A stretch of 64,000 nt of DNA from Apostichopus japonicus (taxonomy: Eukaryota > Echinodermata > Holothuroidea > Aspidochirotida > Stichopodidae). A model generated the notes under the pieces. It was not told where the DNA came from, searched no databases, and saw nothing but the letters and a program-made list of their open reading frames with translations. The position numbers and the translations under genes are program-made. This document shows, one piece after another, positions 1 to 12,300 of the stretch (position 1 is its first letter; each line of letters starts with the position of its first letter). The DNA lies in assembly GCF_037975245.1 (NCBI RefSeq), contig NC_092562.1, forward strand, positions 28,101,554-28,165,553. Direction: 5' to 3'.

Positions 1-1146
1 TTCAGAAAATTTTTCAACTATTTTGGGGCTTTATAGCTCAGTCATCGTCAACCAATTAAGTGCCAAGGAATCCTTTAAATGATACTGTATATATGGGAAG
101 ACCACTGAGATAGGTTATGTCCTTTCAAAACATGAAAGAAAAAAGAACGAGTCATTCATGCTCACTTCTAGCAGATTTGCATCGTCTCTTTCTGGCCTTG
201 CTTATTGATTGGTCTATAGTACTGGAGTACATTGTTTTATAGTTCCAGCACTTCATTCCAAGCACCAACCTCTCTGTGGTTTTGTATTGGCAGAATAATC
301 AACCATCCAGAAACGACAAATCTCTGGATGGATCATTGTTTTAACTCCTCATGTGGAATTGTTTATATCGTTGTCAATTGAATTTATGTCTTTCTTTAAT
401 TTCGTCGTTACCACCAGCATATTCTGGTACTACTGGTGATATCTTGTTTCATGTTGGATTATTAATCTGGACCAATCCTATTACTTTTTTTTGGGGGGGG
501 TGGACGGTTGGAGGTGCTCTAGTGATATAAATTAAATATAATGTAATGTTCGTCTAATGTGTATTGACATATGGGTGTATTCTTTAAAACACAGAGAATG
601 AGGCAAAAGAACATGATTGTGTTCGTGTGTTTCCAGCTTGGTCTAATTGTTTTAAGAAGAAGGTTAGGGTAGCAACGGAGAAGGGGGTGGGGAGAAAGGG
701 GGAGGGGCGGGAAGGGAGAAGGGGAGGGGCAACAAGGGAGAAACCATAGGGAATACTTCATTACTCTACAGTGTGTGTTATTACTTCATGATGGGTGGTA
801 TGAGTGAGTGTGCACTTTATTTTTTACTATGTTCAACCCATGGAAAGGAATCAGATAAGCTGCTCCCCTGAAACTATAATTGTGATCTATGTTTCATAAG
901 TCTGATTAATGTACAATTTATGTGGATGAAGGGAAACATTCACTATATTGACTATGTGGTTTCATGTATTACAGTATAAGATATCATTAATACTGATGAA
1001 TCTTGTTTCACACCGGGTGGATATTTAATTTCTAGGAGTCTTGGTCTACATATAAAGTATAGCAAACATATGTACAAATTTACCATATGTCTGAAGTATA
1101 TTCCAAAGTACTGTAGAAAAGGCTTGTATTGTATTTACTTTGCTGC

Positions 1147-1225
1147 TGGCTTACCTGTCCCCTCACGATGTCAGCACTCTAGCTGTACTGTACCTAGAGT
1201 TAACTGGTAACTTTTTTATCACTGG
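1147..1225 (+). repeat. Dispersed repeat fragment (pair with about 48330-48415)
   Basis: The stretch containing acctgtcccctcacgatgtc and agcactctagctg resembles 48340-48415 (acctgccccccacgacatc, agcactctggctc, then a T-rich run in both). It is a diverged interspersed repeat of unknown class; too short here to name. Confidence 0.45.
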
Positions 1226-3416
1226 ATCCAGTCTATGACTGGCTATACTTCCAGCCAGTCATTAATCAAGACTTAATTTAAACATGCATAAAGTCTGTAT
1301 AGTCTGTAGATGAATATTTATGACTTACCACAGCCTGACAAAGGAGTAAAGAAGATCTGGTAAATTTTTATTTTTACCAACGCTAATTATGATTTTTATA
1401 CATGTGGTAGATGTTTATACACTCCCATGCAAGCAAAATTATTTTCAGAGGAACACTTGTTTTAGACCTAATTGGTTTGCAAAATGACAGTTTCACACCC
1501 TACTTTAATTTAGTTGCTGATCTAGCGACTTGAGAGCGGTTTGAGAGTAATACCTTATAAAGTTTGATAAAAATCAACTTTTTAGGTTTCCAAGGAATTG
1601 AAAATTGTTACAGGCTTGAAGTAGTCGATACCCGAATTTGCGTCTATATGTAAGTCCATCCGGCAGCGTGTTTGCATGCTCGTGAGCGCTTTCACGCGAC
1701 GCATGGTGTTTATACTTTGATTCAGAGAAATCTGTAAACAGCACTTTAGGACCGATATGAGTGCACTCTCTACAGAAACGCTGGAGAGAGCTTCTCTTTG
1801 CCAACCCCCTTCCTCAGCCTTCCCCTTTCCACTTCACCCACTCAAACATATGCCATGTGAAACATATACTCTAGACAAGAGTGGTTAATTAGCACTAAGT
1901 GTGTGACTCCATTCGTTAACTCTACACTCTCTGGCTTCTTTCAAGTGTGTTTTTCTCAGCTCTTGAATTATATTGGTAAGCAATTTGATCTTCCCTGGCC
2001 ATCTGGGAAATAATACCATCTCTTGAGTCTTTGAATTTGTGATTTTAGCAATTAAGATCATATAAAACCTTGACCATTCCTTCTTTAGGCAGTACTGTAC
2101 TACAGATGTTGTTTTGTCTTCCCAACTAAGGTTCACTTACAAGGAAACTCAACCTTCCAGTCCTAATAGTGAGAGGTTTTATTGAGCTAAGTGGAATTCA
2201 AAATAAATTTAGATGATACCCATGTTATTAAAAGCTTCCCTGAGTTGCTTATAACCTATGACCTCCAGGTTAGGAACTTTCAGATTTCGGCTGCCAGCTG
2301 CAGAAGAAATCCTTCTGTTTTGGCATTAACTGTAATTAAAATCCAGATCAAAGTCACGGCCATTGTGACCTCATACTGTAGCTCTTCATAATTTGAATAC
2401 TTCGGTAAAAATACTGAAGCCAAAGTCTGAGTTTCAGTCGTTTATAAATGCGATGGCATATTTTAAATTCTTTCAAGTAGAAGTTGAAGTGGTTGCTGTA
2501 CATACATTACGTTTACCTAAAAGCTTGGTAAACATTTTCATGTGGTACTGTATATTACAAATGCAAATAACACACTGGAGTATATTGTCCATCCCATTGA
2601 ATCGGGCTGAATACTTTTTTAAAATTTATGCATAGTAGGCTTCATTTAATTATATGTCACTCAAACGCTGGGCCGTTAGACTCAAAATTAGCAACATGGG
2701 CATCTGGTTTCTTCTGCAAGTGTTAACTGACATTTGACTATTTGGGAATTTTTTTCAGGGCTGGGGGGGGTGAGGAGGGTGGGAGGTATGGGGCCACTGC
2801 ATGGTCCAGTAAGAAGCAGGAATATGTTAGCTAGGGAAGTCAGGAAGGTAATGGTATATATTGAAAAAAGTTTTTTTTTTTCTGATCTGGCCTTCAGATC
2901 AAGCAATCTTCTTGACTTTTTCCGTTATGAAATGTAATTTTTTTAGTATTTTAAAAACACAATTGTATACAATATAAAAAAAAAAAATTGTGATTGATCA
3001 AGCTTGCACATGTATGAACCTTGCAATTTTCTTCACAGCCAAATAAAAATTTACAATACCTTCTAAGCAACTAAAAATAAAGTTTTCCATTAACCTAAAA
3101 AGAAAATAAATTACAGCTACTGTCAGGTTTTAGGAAGCTCTGTTTTAGTGTTCTCATGAAGTCTTCTTGATCAAGGTCGAAACGAATCTTTCATTGCAGA
3201 AGATTTCCATATTTATGTGATAATCTGTCCATTATTCGCATAATTAATGACAACCGAGTTCATGTACTGTCCTACATATATGGAGAAAATGTCTAAAATA
3301 TGAAATGAATCCCAAAATGTTTCAAATTGGATTCGGACCGATGAAAAAAATCTGAGATCAAGCGAACGCTCTGTTGACACTTTGGGTGGTAGAATGAGAA
3401 GAGTGGGGGGGCTGGC

Positions 3417-3478
3417 TGGGGGCCGGGGTGGGGGCCGGGGTGGGGGCCGGGGTGGGGGCCGGGGTGGGGGCCGGGGTG
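3417..3478. repeat. 12-bp G-rich minisatellite
   Basis: About five tandem copies of ggccggggtggg. The G runs on one strand could form G-quadruplexes. The Pro-rich minus-strand open frame here is a by-product of the repeat. Confidence 0.9.
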
Positions 3479-5874
3479 TCACTGATAAAAGGTTACCAGT
3501 TCACTCTAGACATGGCAGAGTGACAGTGCTGAGGTTGTGAGGAGACAGGTAAACTCGTCACCTATAAATATCCAAACCTGGTAAAGTCTTGGAATTTCTG
3601 CATGATCAGTATATTCACAACAATGGTGTGCATATATACTGACCAAGCTTGTGTGAGATTGTTGGTTACTTACTGTGTACATACATACATATATGTAAAC
3701 GCAATTCAAATTTCCTCCTACATTCAGTAAATCTGCAAGATATGAAGCCATTTGAAAACCGACTGAATAATTAATTAACTTGTTTTGCATCTCTCATGGA
3801 GCTAGATATATCCTGGACTGTCTCTGAGATTTGGTTCAAGTGCTTCTTCACAAGACTATACTTGAGAGCTGGTGTTTCCCGCGGGCCCGCACTGTCATTC
3901 CTGCTTTAAAGCGACCGGTTCGGTTTGGAATAAAAATGTCTCCAGTTTTAATTAAAGCATATTTTTGCAGAATGCATCATAATTAATATTTACTACGAAA
4001 AACCTAAAAAAACGAAAGCTGTTGAAATAGTTACTGGGGATCCCTTGAGAAAGTTTGGTACATATTTAATTATTTTTGTGTATATTTACATATCTTGATT
4101 CTTATACTGTCTGTACTTCAAAAAGATTCACGTAATTTGCATATAACATGTTGGGCTAAAGTTGTCTTGTCACAAGGCTTAAATGACCAGCCCCTTGTAC
4201 CCTTTTGTAAGAATAAGAATGCACTTCAATAGAAGCATTAGGTTGTACAAAACCTCAAATCTATATGGACCTGCAAAAATGAGCAGATCTAGTGTGGAAG
4301 GAGGTGGAGGGGAACTGGGGGGGGGGTTGGGGAGACACATTTGTAGGTTATATAACTTACGATGTACATCACCATGCAGCTCTTTCAATGTGAATTGAAG
4401 CACATGAGTAGTAAACACCTGAAGATAGAGAGGACTAGCTGTTTCTGCCTGCAGGTGTAGGATAATAATCCTTGTTAACCTACCATATAAAGTCTCATAT
4501 AGTTTAATCTCTATCAAAACATGTCCAAGAGATAAATGTGGGTAAAAAGTGCATGTTCATTACAAAAAGGCATATCTTGCAGTCGAAGAAGCCAGACAAT
4601 TCTTCGTTTTATTTTTGTAAACAAAAAAATCAAATGCCTTGACATTTATGAAAATATTCCACATATATACAGTGAACACATTTTTCAGGGGTAAAGAGCT
4701 CTGAATACACAGTATATCTACTTAATCCCAACGGCTGGTAGAGTTACGAGTGAAATTGAAGATCATCGAACGATGACGCACATCGAGAATGGTGGAATGT
4801 GTTAAACTGGTGCCAAAAACTTGCTTATAATAAAAATGTGGTTAGGATAACTCTAGGAGGACTGCTGTTTTTGGAATCGTTTACTATCAGATGTCGAATG
4901 TGTTTGTAGAAGAATTCTCAGTTGGTTTAAATGTTGCACGTCATAGTCACGTCTACTCGGGGCAGTCGATATAAATTACTGTGTACGCAATATAAACCAC
5001 CAGGTTCACATGAGCAGAAGAGACCTGGTTAATATAGCATACGTGCGTTATACTCGCAGGTTGCCGTTCGGCCAGGAAATTAGCATGCAGCGGCGGGCTA
5101 ATATCAAGAGCTATGTTTGACTTGTGCTGCAGAGCTGAGAGGTTCCCTGAAGGTATAAAACTGTAAAATTAATTTCATGGTGAAGACTTATGAGATGGCA
5201 GATTGGAAATGATGAAGATGTGCATTTTTTTTTTATTCATATCGGTATAGTATTATAACCTTGGGTCACATGCGCACTCTCTCTCTCTCTCTCGTGCTGT
5301 AGATTCTGTCATTGAATGCCCAGGGAGGTTTTTTTGAGAAATGACTTCTTTGAACAACTGGCCGTGGGTTTGCAAAGAATGTCAGGGGCTGTCTTTACAT
5401 GCCTGATTTGTTGTGATTGTATTTTTCCCAAAAATATGCAATCTTGCCGCCATGAACAAAATATCCTTGTCCTTGGCATTGAACAGTTGTCTCTGTAGTT
5501 TTAGTAATTATGTTCCGTAACTTCCGTTTTATGTCTAATTTAATTACATAAGGGTTTGTTCTGATCCGAGCTTGTAATTCTACCTTTATATGTACACAAA
5601 CACACCAGTTGTTATGTAGCTGCTATCTTTATGTAGTGTAGACTGTATATTATTCCACTTCCTGTACCATTCCTTGATCCACACCCATTATGTATGGTCA
5701 TCCGTAACATTAGTGGACAATGTCAAGTATGTTCTGATGCTGCTGCCACTTCAGTATATGTTGTAACTATCTCCTTGTTGTTCCACAATCTTTCTATGTA
5801 CAACATTCTGTACTTTGAACAGTTTTAAAGCTGCTGCTCTTACGTCCTCCAACATACAAGCTAACTCTCGAGAC

Positions 5875-6066
5875 CCTCCTCCTCCTCCTCCTCCTCCTCC
5901 TCCTCCTCCTCCTCCTCCTCCTCCTCCTCCTCCTCCTCCTCCTCCTCCTCCTCCTCCTCCTCCTCCTCCTCCTCCTCCTCCTCCTCCTCCTCCTCCTCCT
6001 CCTCCTCCTCCTCCTCCTCCGCCGCCTCCTCCTCCTCCGCCTCCTCCTCCGCCTCCTCCTCCTCCT
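5875..6066. repeat. (CCT)64 trinucleotide repeat
   Basis: 192 bases of CCT units, uninterrupted for the first part and with several CCG variants near the right end. It is a perfect polypyrimidine/polypurine tract. Poly-Pro, poly-Arg and poly-Glu open frames across it are artefacts of the repeat. Confidence 0.97.
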
Positions 6067-7322
6067 CACATATACTATAATACATGTAGGATGCTGCCCT
6101 AACAGTGCTGTGTGTAAGCAGCTGTGTATTAACACACTACAGAGCTACAGTAAATCACAGATGCTCACACTGAATTTGTGTTGTCACCCTCATTATGGCT
6201 GTGTATAAAAACACCCCCTTTGTCTCCTTGTCTACATGACACATATCACATGATGTTTCATGCTTGTGACGTTATAGCTGCACTGCACAGCTCAACCACC
6301 ACTCCAGCTCTCCCCCTCTCCCTCCCCCTCCCCCTCCCCTCCCACCACTCCAGCTCTCCCCCCCTCTCCCTCCCCCTATCTCCTCTCACATTTTGTGCCT
6401 AGTTCCTCCTAGCACTTACAAGTTTCATGATCTAAAACTAATTGCATTTTCTCCACTTACCATGTACCATCTGTTCAATGTATCATTCCTGAAATCCTCA
6501 ATGTATTTCTGTATTGCTGCAGCACATCCTCCCCCCCTCCCCCACTCTCCCCTACCTTTCGTATTATGCCTCTCCCCTCTCTTTTGTTCTCGCCTAACAC
6601 CCTACACATACTAAGTTCCATGATCCCTTAAGTCAACAGACTAAAGGGGAAAAAATGTATCCCATTTGCTTTGTGAGCACTCGGGCTTGTCCAAAATAAT
6701 ATTTTATTTTTGGATAAGAAAGGAAAAAGACAGAAAAAGGTGGAAAAAATCCCTGCAGGTCTTGAATTTGAAATTTGTAAAAAAGATTGAAGCAAGCAAT
6801 CACATGCAGAGGTTACCAAGATATGTCCCCCCGAAAAACATAAGAATAATGTGCCGAAATCAGCTTTTGGCTGGCTAATTTTAAGTTTCCCGGGGTCATT
6901 TGTCTGAACCACATTTATTATTTTGATAGGAATGCGCTGTGCACCGAAATAACAGAGTATTATTGACAAATTCACATGATTGAAATATTAGCCCTCCTCT
7001 CTACCAGTATCTCTATCTATGGATAAACAACAACCTGTATATGCCGCCCGCCTGCCCGGCATGTGCTTCAAATGACGGTTAGTGATTTGATGGTTAATAA
7101 ACACCTTTTGCAGTGGCGATGAAAACTGCACAGCTGGTTGGCTTAACAGTGTCTACGTATCGATTGTGGCCTGGTTCTCGGGACATTAATGGGATCAGTG
7201 GGAATTATCTCCGAATAGTTGATGGAGAATATGTTGTTTTCTGTTCATCCGTGGTGATTTTGTGAGAAGGACATGATTTTTTTTCTTTTACCGTGCGTAG
7301 CCAGGTGATATGGATTGTGGAA

Positions 7323-7541
7323 TTTTTGAGCAAGGAATTGATTGGAAAACTTTAACAAATATGGTATAGTTGTGGAAATTCTTCTTTTTTTTCCTTCTGT
7401 TACTTTTATATTATATTGTAGAGAAGTAGATATTTTTGAGCAAGGAATTGATTGGAAAACTTTAACAAATATGGTATAGTTTTGGAAATTCTTCTTTTTT
7501 TTTCCTTCTGTTACTTTTATATTATATTGTAGAGAAGTAGA
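7323..7541. repeat. Tandem duplication, 110-bp unit
   Basis: Two nearly identical copies beginning tttttgagcaaggaattg and ending gagaagtaga, offset by 110 bases; they differ at only a few sites, so the duplication is recent. Confidence 0.92.
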
Positions 7542-8902
7542 TTTTGCTTGCTACTGTAAATACAGTGTAGTCAATTCCTCTGAGAAATAAATACAAAGAT
7601 TTGGATTTAATGTCAGTTTCTATCATTAAAGCAAATTTTTGAGTTTTGTGAAAGTAAAATTCTAGTATCAAATTGAGTTAATTAGCTTCACTTAATATTC
7701 AAGTGTCGTAATATCAAATAGGGGAGGGTATGAAAATAAAAGGAAGTTGAAATTTTCTAGTTCAATTTCAAGAGTGTTTCATATTAATATGAAAAATGCA
7801 TGGTCTTGGTGACAATTTTTTGAGTATGGAAAGAAAATCTGTTATTATTCATTTGCTGGTGAAATGTTCGATGGGTGTGTCTTACTAATTAATACTAATT
7901 AATTGCAATATTTTATTGAGTAATAAATGTGTAGTCGGTGTGCGAAACTGGCAGACCAAATGTTGAAGAGCTGATTTTTGTCTCCATTTTGTCACAATTT
8001 ATAGTTGCATATAATTGGGAAAAAAAATGTGTTTTCTTACTATAGAAGTCTTTCAAAAGAAGAATTGAGGGGATTAGATGCTTGTTAAATTTTGTTATTC
8101 AATTACATTGCCCTGAGATGCCAACATAATTTAAGCAATGACATAATACCTTAAAAATGTAATCTGCTTCATAAAACTCACCAAAAATCTCACCAAAGAA
8201 TTTAATACAGAATTCAGTTATTAACTTCAGAGATGAAGAAGCTTTGCTATAAAATATTGTGGTGGCATGCGTGTACAGAAAGTTTCCTGTTGTGCTATTA
8301 GACTTTCCACAACCCTTACAGTAATTTGAGTTATTGGTAGTGGAATGGTTACATGTGCACCTACTGTATGTAAGAGGTAAATATATCATATTACTAAAAA
8401 AAAATAATTAAATATTGAAAACAAAACTGAGAATACTCGCCTACATATTACCAAAACGAACAAAATATTGGTAGTTGTAGAAATATTGACGTATATTGAG
8501 TTGGTTCCTGGTTCATAAAGAGGTGTTTGATATACAAATGTGGAAAAACAATCACGGACCATCCAATACTGTTATATTTTTCTGTATTGTTCAGAGCCAG
8601 TCATGCTAGAGTTATAGAAATCCCAAAAATATGAAGTTTGTAACATAAAGACACTGTTACAGTATCACAGACACTCGCGATTTTGTTGTAGAAACTAATT
8701 GATTCAATGCAATTCTGTGGAAGAACCTTATAGGACATATATACTGGAGGAAACATTCATGAGGGAATTAGTTGCTATAATGGTAAGGATAAAAAGTCAG
8801 AGTCATTTTCTAAGATGTCATTGCTCTTTGTTTAAACTGAACATGTCTTCTGCTCCCATCGTTGAGTATTACCGCATCTCCATCTCTCCTTACATTTTTC
8901 AG

Positions 8903-9397
8903 GGTCGCTGGCGGTACGTGGTGCTAACATTTTGGTATTCGTTTCTCTTTTCAACTGTTTTAATCTACTTCACACATTTCCATAACTCCCCGCAAAAGAC
9001 CCGCCAGCAGCCGTCGTTTCTCTACTCCCTGAGAAGTAATTCCTTGGGACGGCTGTTCGCCGAGCAGGACTACGTCTCCCTAGAGTCCCTCCAGAAGCGG
9101 TTCTCGGGGTTGTCGATATCGAGAGTCTTTCGAACTATCGCAGGGGAGGAGTCCTCCCGGGCCTACATCGAAGATATCGTCATCTCGGGTAAAGAGGAGG
9201 ATGTCAACAAACTGCTGGCTAACGCCACCTTCATGAACGGTGATGGAGAGGTCGAAGTTAAAGTGATAGAGAAAGTCAACGTTCCAGTCACGGCCACGGT
9301 CGATGCTACCACCGTAGATTATGTACACGATAACCACACGGTCAAGCCCACCCCGCCACCTCCCGTTCCGGGGTACGAGAATATCAAAGACGGAGAG
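8903..9397 (+). CDS. ST6GALNAC-like: Gene 1, signal-anchor and stem exon
   Basis: Preceded by a pyrimidine-rich tract ending in tttttcag and followed by gtaagt; 165 codons, phase 0 at both ends. It opens with a short basic stretch (GRWR) and an about 19-residue hydrophobic segment, as expected for a type II Golgi anchor. The rest is a stem without recognised domain, with NAT and NHT glycosylation sequons and a Thr/Val/Pro-rich end including PTPPPPVPGY. The exon itself has no Met before the anchor. The start may come from an unseen upstream exon, or the exon may begin further left at an in-frame ATG at 8843 (A at -3), which adds 20 residues. Codon use is clearly richer in G+C than the flanks, which supports coding. 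Confidence 0.82.
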
Positions 9398-12300
9398 GTA
9401 AGTACTACAAACGTGTGTCATGTCAACTGGCACAGTTTGGGTAACATCACACTGTTGTGAAAGTCAGTTTACAAAAGTTATATGAAATTTGTTGCTTAGC
9501 AACAAAAATGAGAACAATTCTTTGTAGTTATTTTCTGGAACTGCACATTTTCATTGGCTGTAATCTCTGTGTTGGTATTTCAGGGCATATTGCTCCCCTC
9601 CTCCTCCACCTCCCTACCCCACCCCATCCCCTCCCCACGGGATATATGTCAACTCTCTTTAATCTCTTTCTGCATTGAGTGCATTCACTCAAACCTAACA
9701 ATTCACTTGTTGTGGGAAAATCAACAGTAATTTCATTATCTTATGAACAGACATAAAATTTATCTTAGAATATATCTGTACGATGGTCTGGACATGGCTT
9801 ATGTGGGAAGGGGGGATGTGGAAGGGAGGGGTGAGGCAGTGGGTGATCATTGATGATCTTAAGCCTTAAAGAGGTACTGTCAGTCAACATGGCTGGACTA
9901 CTCAAGAACAGCACACAGACCATCAGCATCTCTGAGAGTAAAAGAAGCATAAAGTTAGGGCATATAGTGATGTTTGCTGAAGAGATAAAACCAATGTTTA
10001 AGATTTTAAATTTCAGATTTCATGGACGCCTTTTAACTTCACGTAGGGTTTTAAATGTCTACAGAGAACTGAACTTTAATTACTTACTGCTGCTCTGTGA
10101 ATGATTTGAATTTAGATCTTTTTAACGTAGTTGACAGAAAAGTGTTCTATTTTTGAGAGTAAATTGGATGGTAGTTTCCATAACATCTGTTAATTTTGTT
10201 TCATGCTTATATAGCGAAATAATCAGGATTTTCCTTTGCAGTGGAATATCTTCATAGCGCAGTTAATAATGTTAGCAGTATCCAGTGTTACAAGATATTT
10301 GCTACAATATGTTGAATGTGCATATAGTACCTCAGGCTGTGTGTTAGTTTACCTAGATATGAATGGTACTGTACCAGCATGTGTGGCTCTCTCACTCTTT
10401 CACTCTTCTCAGCTTTCTCAATGAAATGGCTTTTAATGTAAGTTGTAGAAGAGTCATATCATTCCATGTTTCATCTTACTGTATGAACAAAACTATCATA
10501 TATCATACTTGAAGTGTGGGTTTTAGGGGCTTGGTCAGAAATCTCTCATAAATTTAACCCATTTAATATAGTTTGACTGATAGTGCTTTAAAGTTGACAA
10601 GTGTGCTTCGCTCCCACACGAAGGTGATCCCACCTAGAAATGACACTATATAGAGAATTGTGTGCTGTTTATAACTAATTTAAATAATCAATTAATTTCT
10701 TAATATTAGAGTAATAATTAATTAATTGATAGTAATATCAAATGTTTCACATCTAGGTAATACTAAAATTTAAACAATAATCATAATGTTCAGATATTAA
10801 TAGTAATGTTGCATTGAAAACTCTTTATGTGGTACGACACCTTTTCTGTTATAATTAATTTACATATTACTACAGTATATACATCAGTTACCTTCATTAA
10901 TTTCTGTGATACTAAATCTTGACTACTTGATTACCGTTTATTTGTGCGTTGTGAAAGTATTAGAGCTAGTTTATTTGTTTCAGGCTCATTATTAATCTAC
11001 TGTATTAATCAGCACAGTCTAAAACCAGAATGAAATTGATGATCATGTGTGAATGTATATTTGTGAATGAAATTTGATGATATTATGGTGAACATTACTA
11101 AAACAGGAAAATAAATTCCACCAGATAGAGTTGATGATAAAAAGAAGAAGCCTGTTTTGTGACATTAATAATTTGCATCCACCTCCCATAGATTTGAGTA
11201 TGTATGAGAGAATTACTGCCAAAAGGACCGTCACGCTTTATTTATTTAGTTTGAGAACATGTACACCACACGAGGACCCTCAAGCAATGTTTAAACTTCT
11301 TCAGGTGGCTGTCATTGTATGGATAAAATTCCAAGTAATAAACTGAAGTATATATATCTTTAGAGGAAAAGGCACTTCTGCAAATACTGTAAAATTCTAT
11401 AAACAAATTGTTTTCAAAGTTTGCATTAGGAGAGGGCTTATTTCAGTGATGCATCTTTACAGAAAGGTTTGTCTAACATTGTAAGTGAGGTAATATATAG
11501 TGTGTTAGATGTATACATAAGAATGGTGTCATTGTGATATTGGCTGGATAAAAGTGAGGGTGTCCTTGCTCTACTATCAGCCTTCTCTGTTGTATCGTTC
11601 GCTTGGACAAACTTGTCAAAGTTTGAAACGTAACCATTTGAATAATTTCTTTCAGACCCTCCGCTTACACTGTGATTTCTGTGCGGTGGTTGCCAGCTCT
11701 GGTCACCTGGTCAATTCGTCAGCCGGGCCGGAGATAGACCGTTACCCCTGCGTGATACGGATGAACTCGGCCACCACGGTCAACTTTGAGATCGACGTAG
11801 GACAGAAGACGGACATCAGGGTAATCGGAATGGTTAACATGAAGGATCTCAAGAACCACACGGAATGGCAGGACGAACTCTTCCGAAACGAGTCAACGAA
11901 AGCCTCCAAGATCATCGTCCCGTGGTTGTACAATAGTGCAATAGACAAGGAGACAGACGAGTACTACCTGATAGCAAAAGAATTTGCCGAAATTTATCCA
12001 GCGACGGAAGTCGTTCTTTTAACCCCCGATAAAATGAAAACTGCGGAAGATATATTCAAGGCTGAAGTTGGTATTAGTAGGTGAGTGTCAAAGTCTGAAA
12101 TTTTTTGCCTCGTTAAAATTTGTTACCTTGCTCGCACAGGGGAGCTTGCTCTGTAGTACTGTGCAATCCTCATTAGCAGATGTGCAGTAATAACTCCTCT
12201 CCAAGCAGAGGCTTCTTTCAAACTTCTCTCAAACGACATTTTATTCAAAAAGTTCTGTCAATGGAAAATGTGCATTTCCATGAACACAAGAATGGATTTC

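Larger units (their letters stand above)
1..8842. other. 5' flank of gene 1; no supported gene
   Basis: AT-rich sequence with short, domain-free open frames only. It holds G- or C-rich low-complexity patches (about 655-735, 2762-2790, 4302-4330, 6305-6385, 6528-6560), a CT run near 5276-5293, and the repeats listed separately. A more CpG-containing stretch at about 4900-5160 and another at 7110-7270 could be promoter or 5' UTR exon sequence of gene 1, but no exon with a correct phase-0 donor could be fixed. Confidence 0.5.

Noticed and set aside
4900-5160. Possible promoter and first exon of gene 1 (TATA-like gatataaatt, ATG with a short basic peptide)
   Set aside because: The short frame ends in a stop before any acceptable donor; TATA-like words are common in AT-rich DNA.
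5794-6135. Poly-Arg, poly-Pro and poly-Glu open frames
   Set aside because: All are readings of the CCT repeat.
7115-7263. 49-residue open frame after a ttttgcag acceptor-like site
   Set aside because: The only donor-like site is in the wrong phase for the gene 1 exon at 8903, and no known motif is present.
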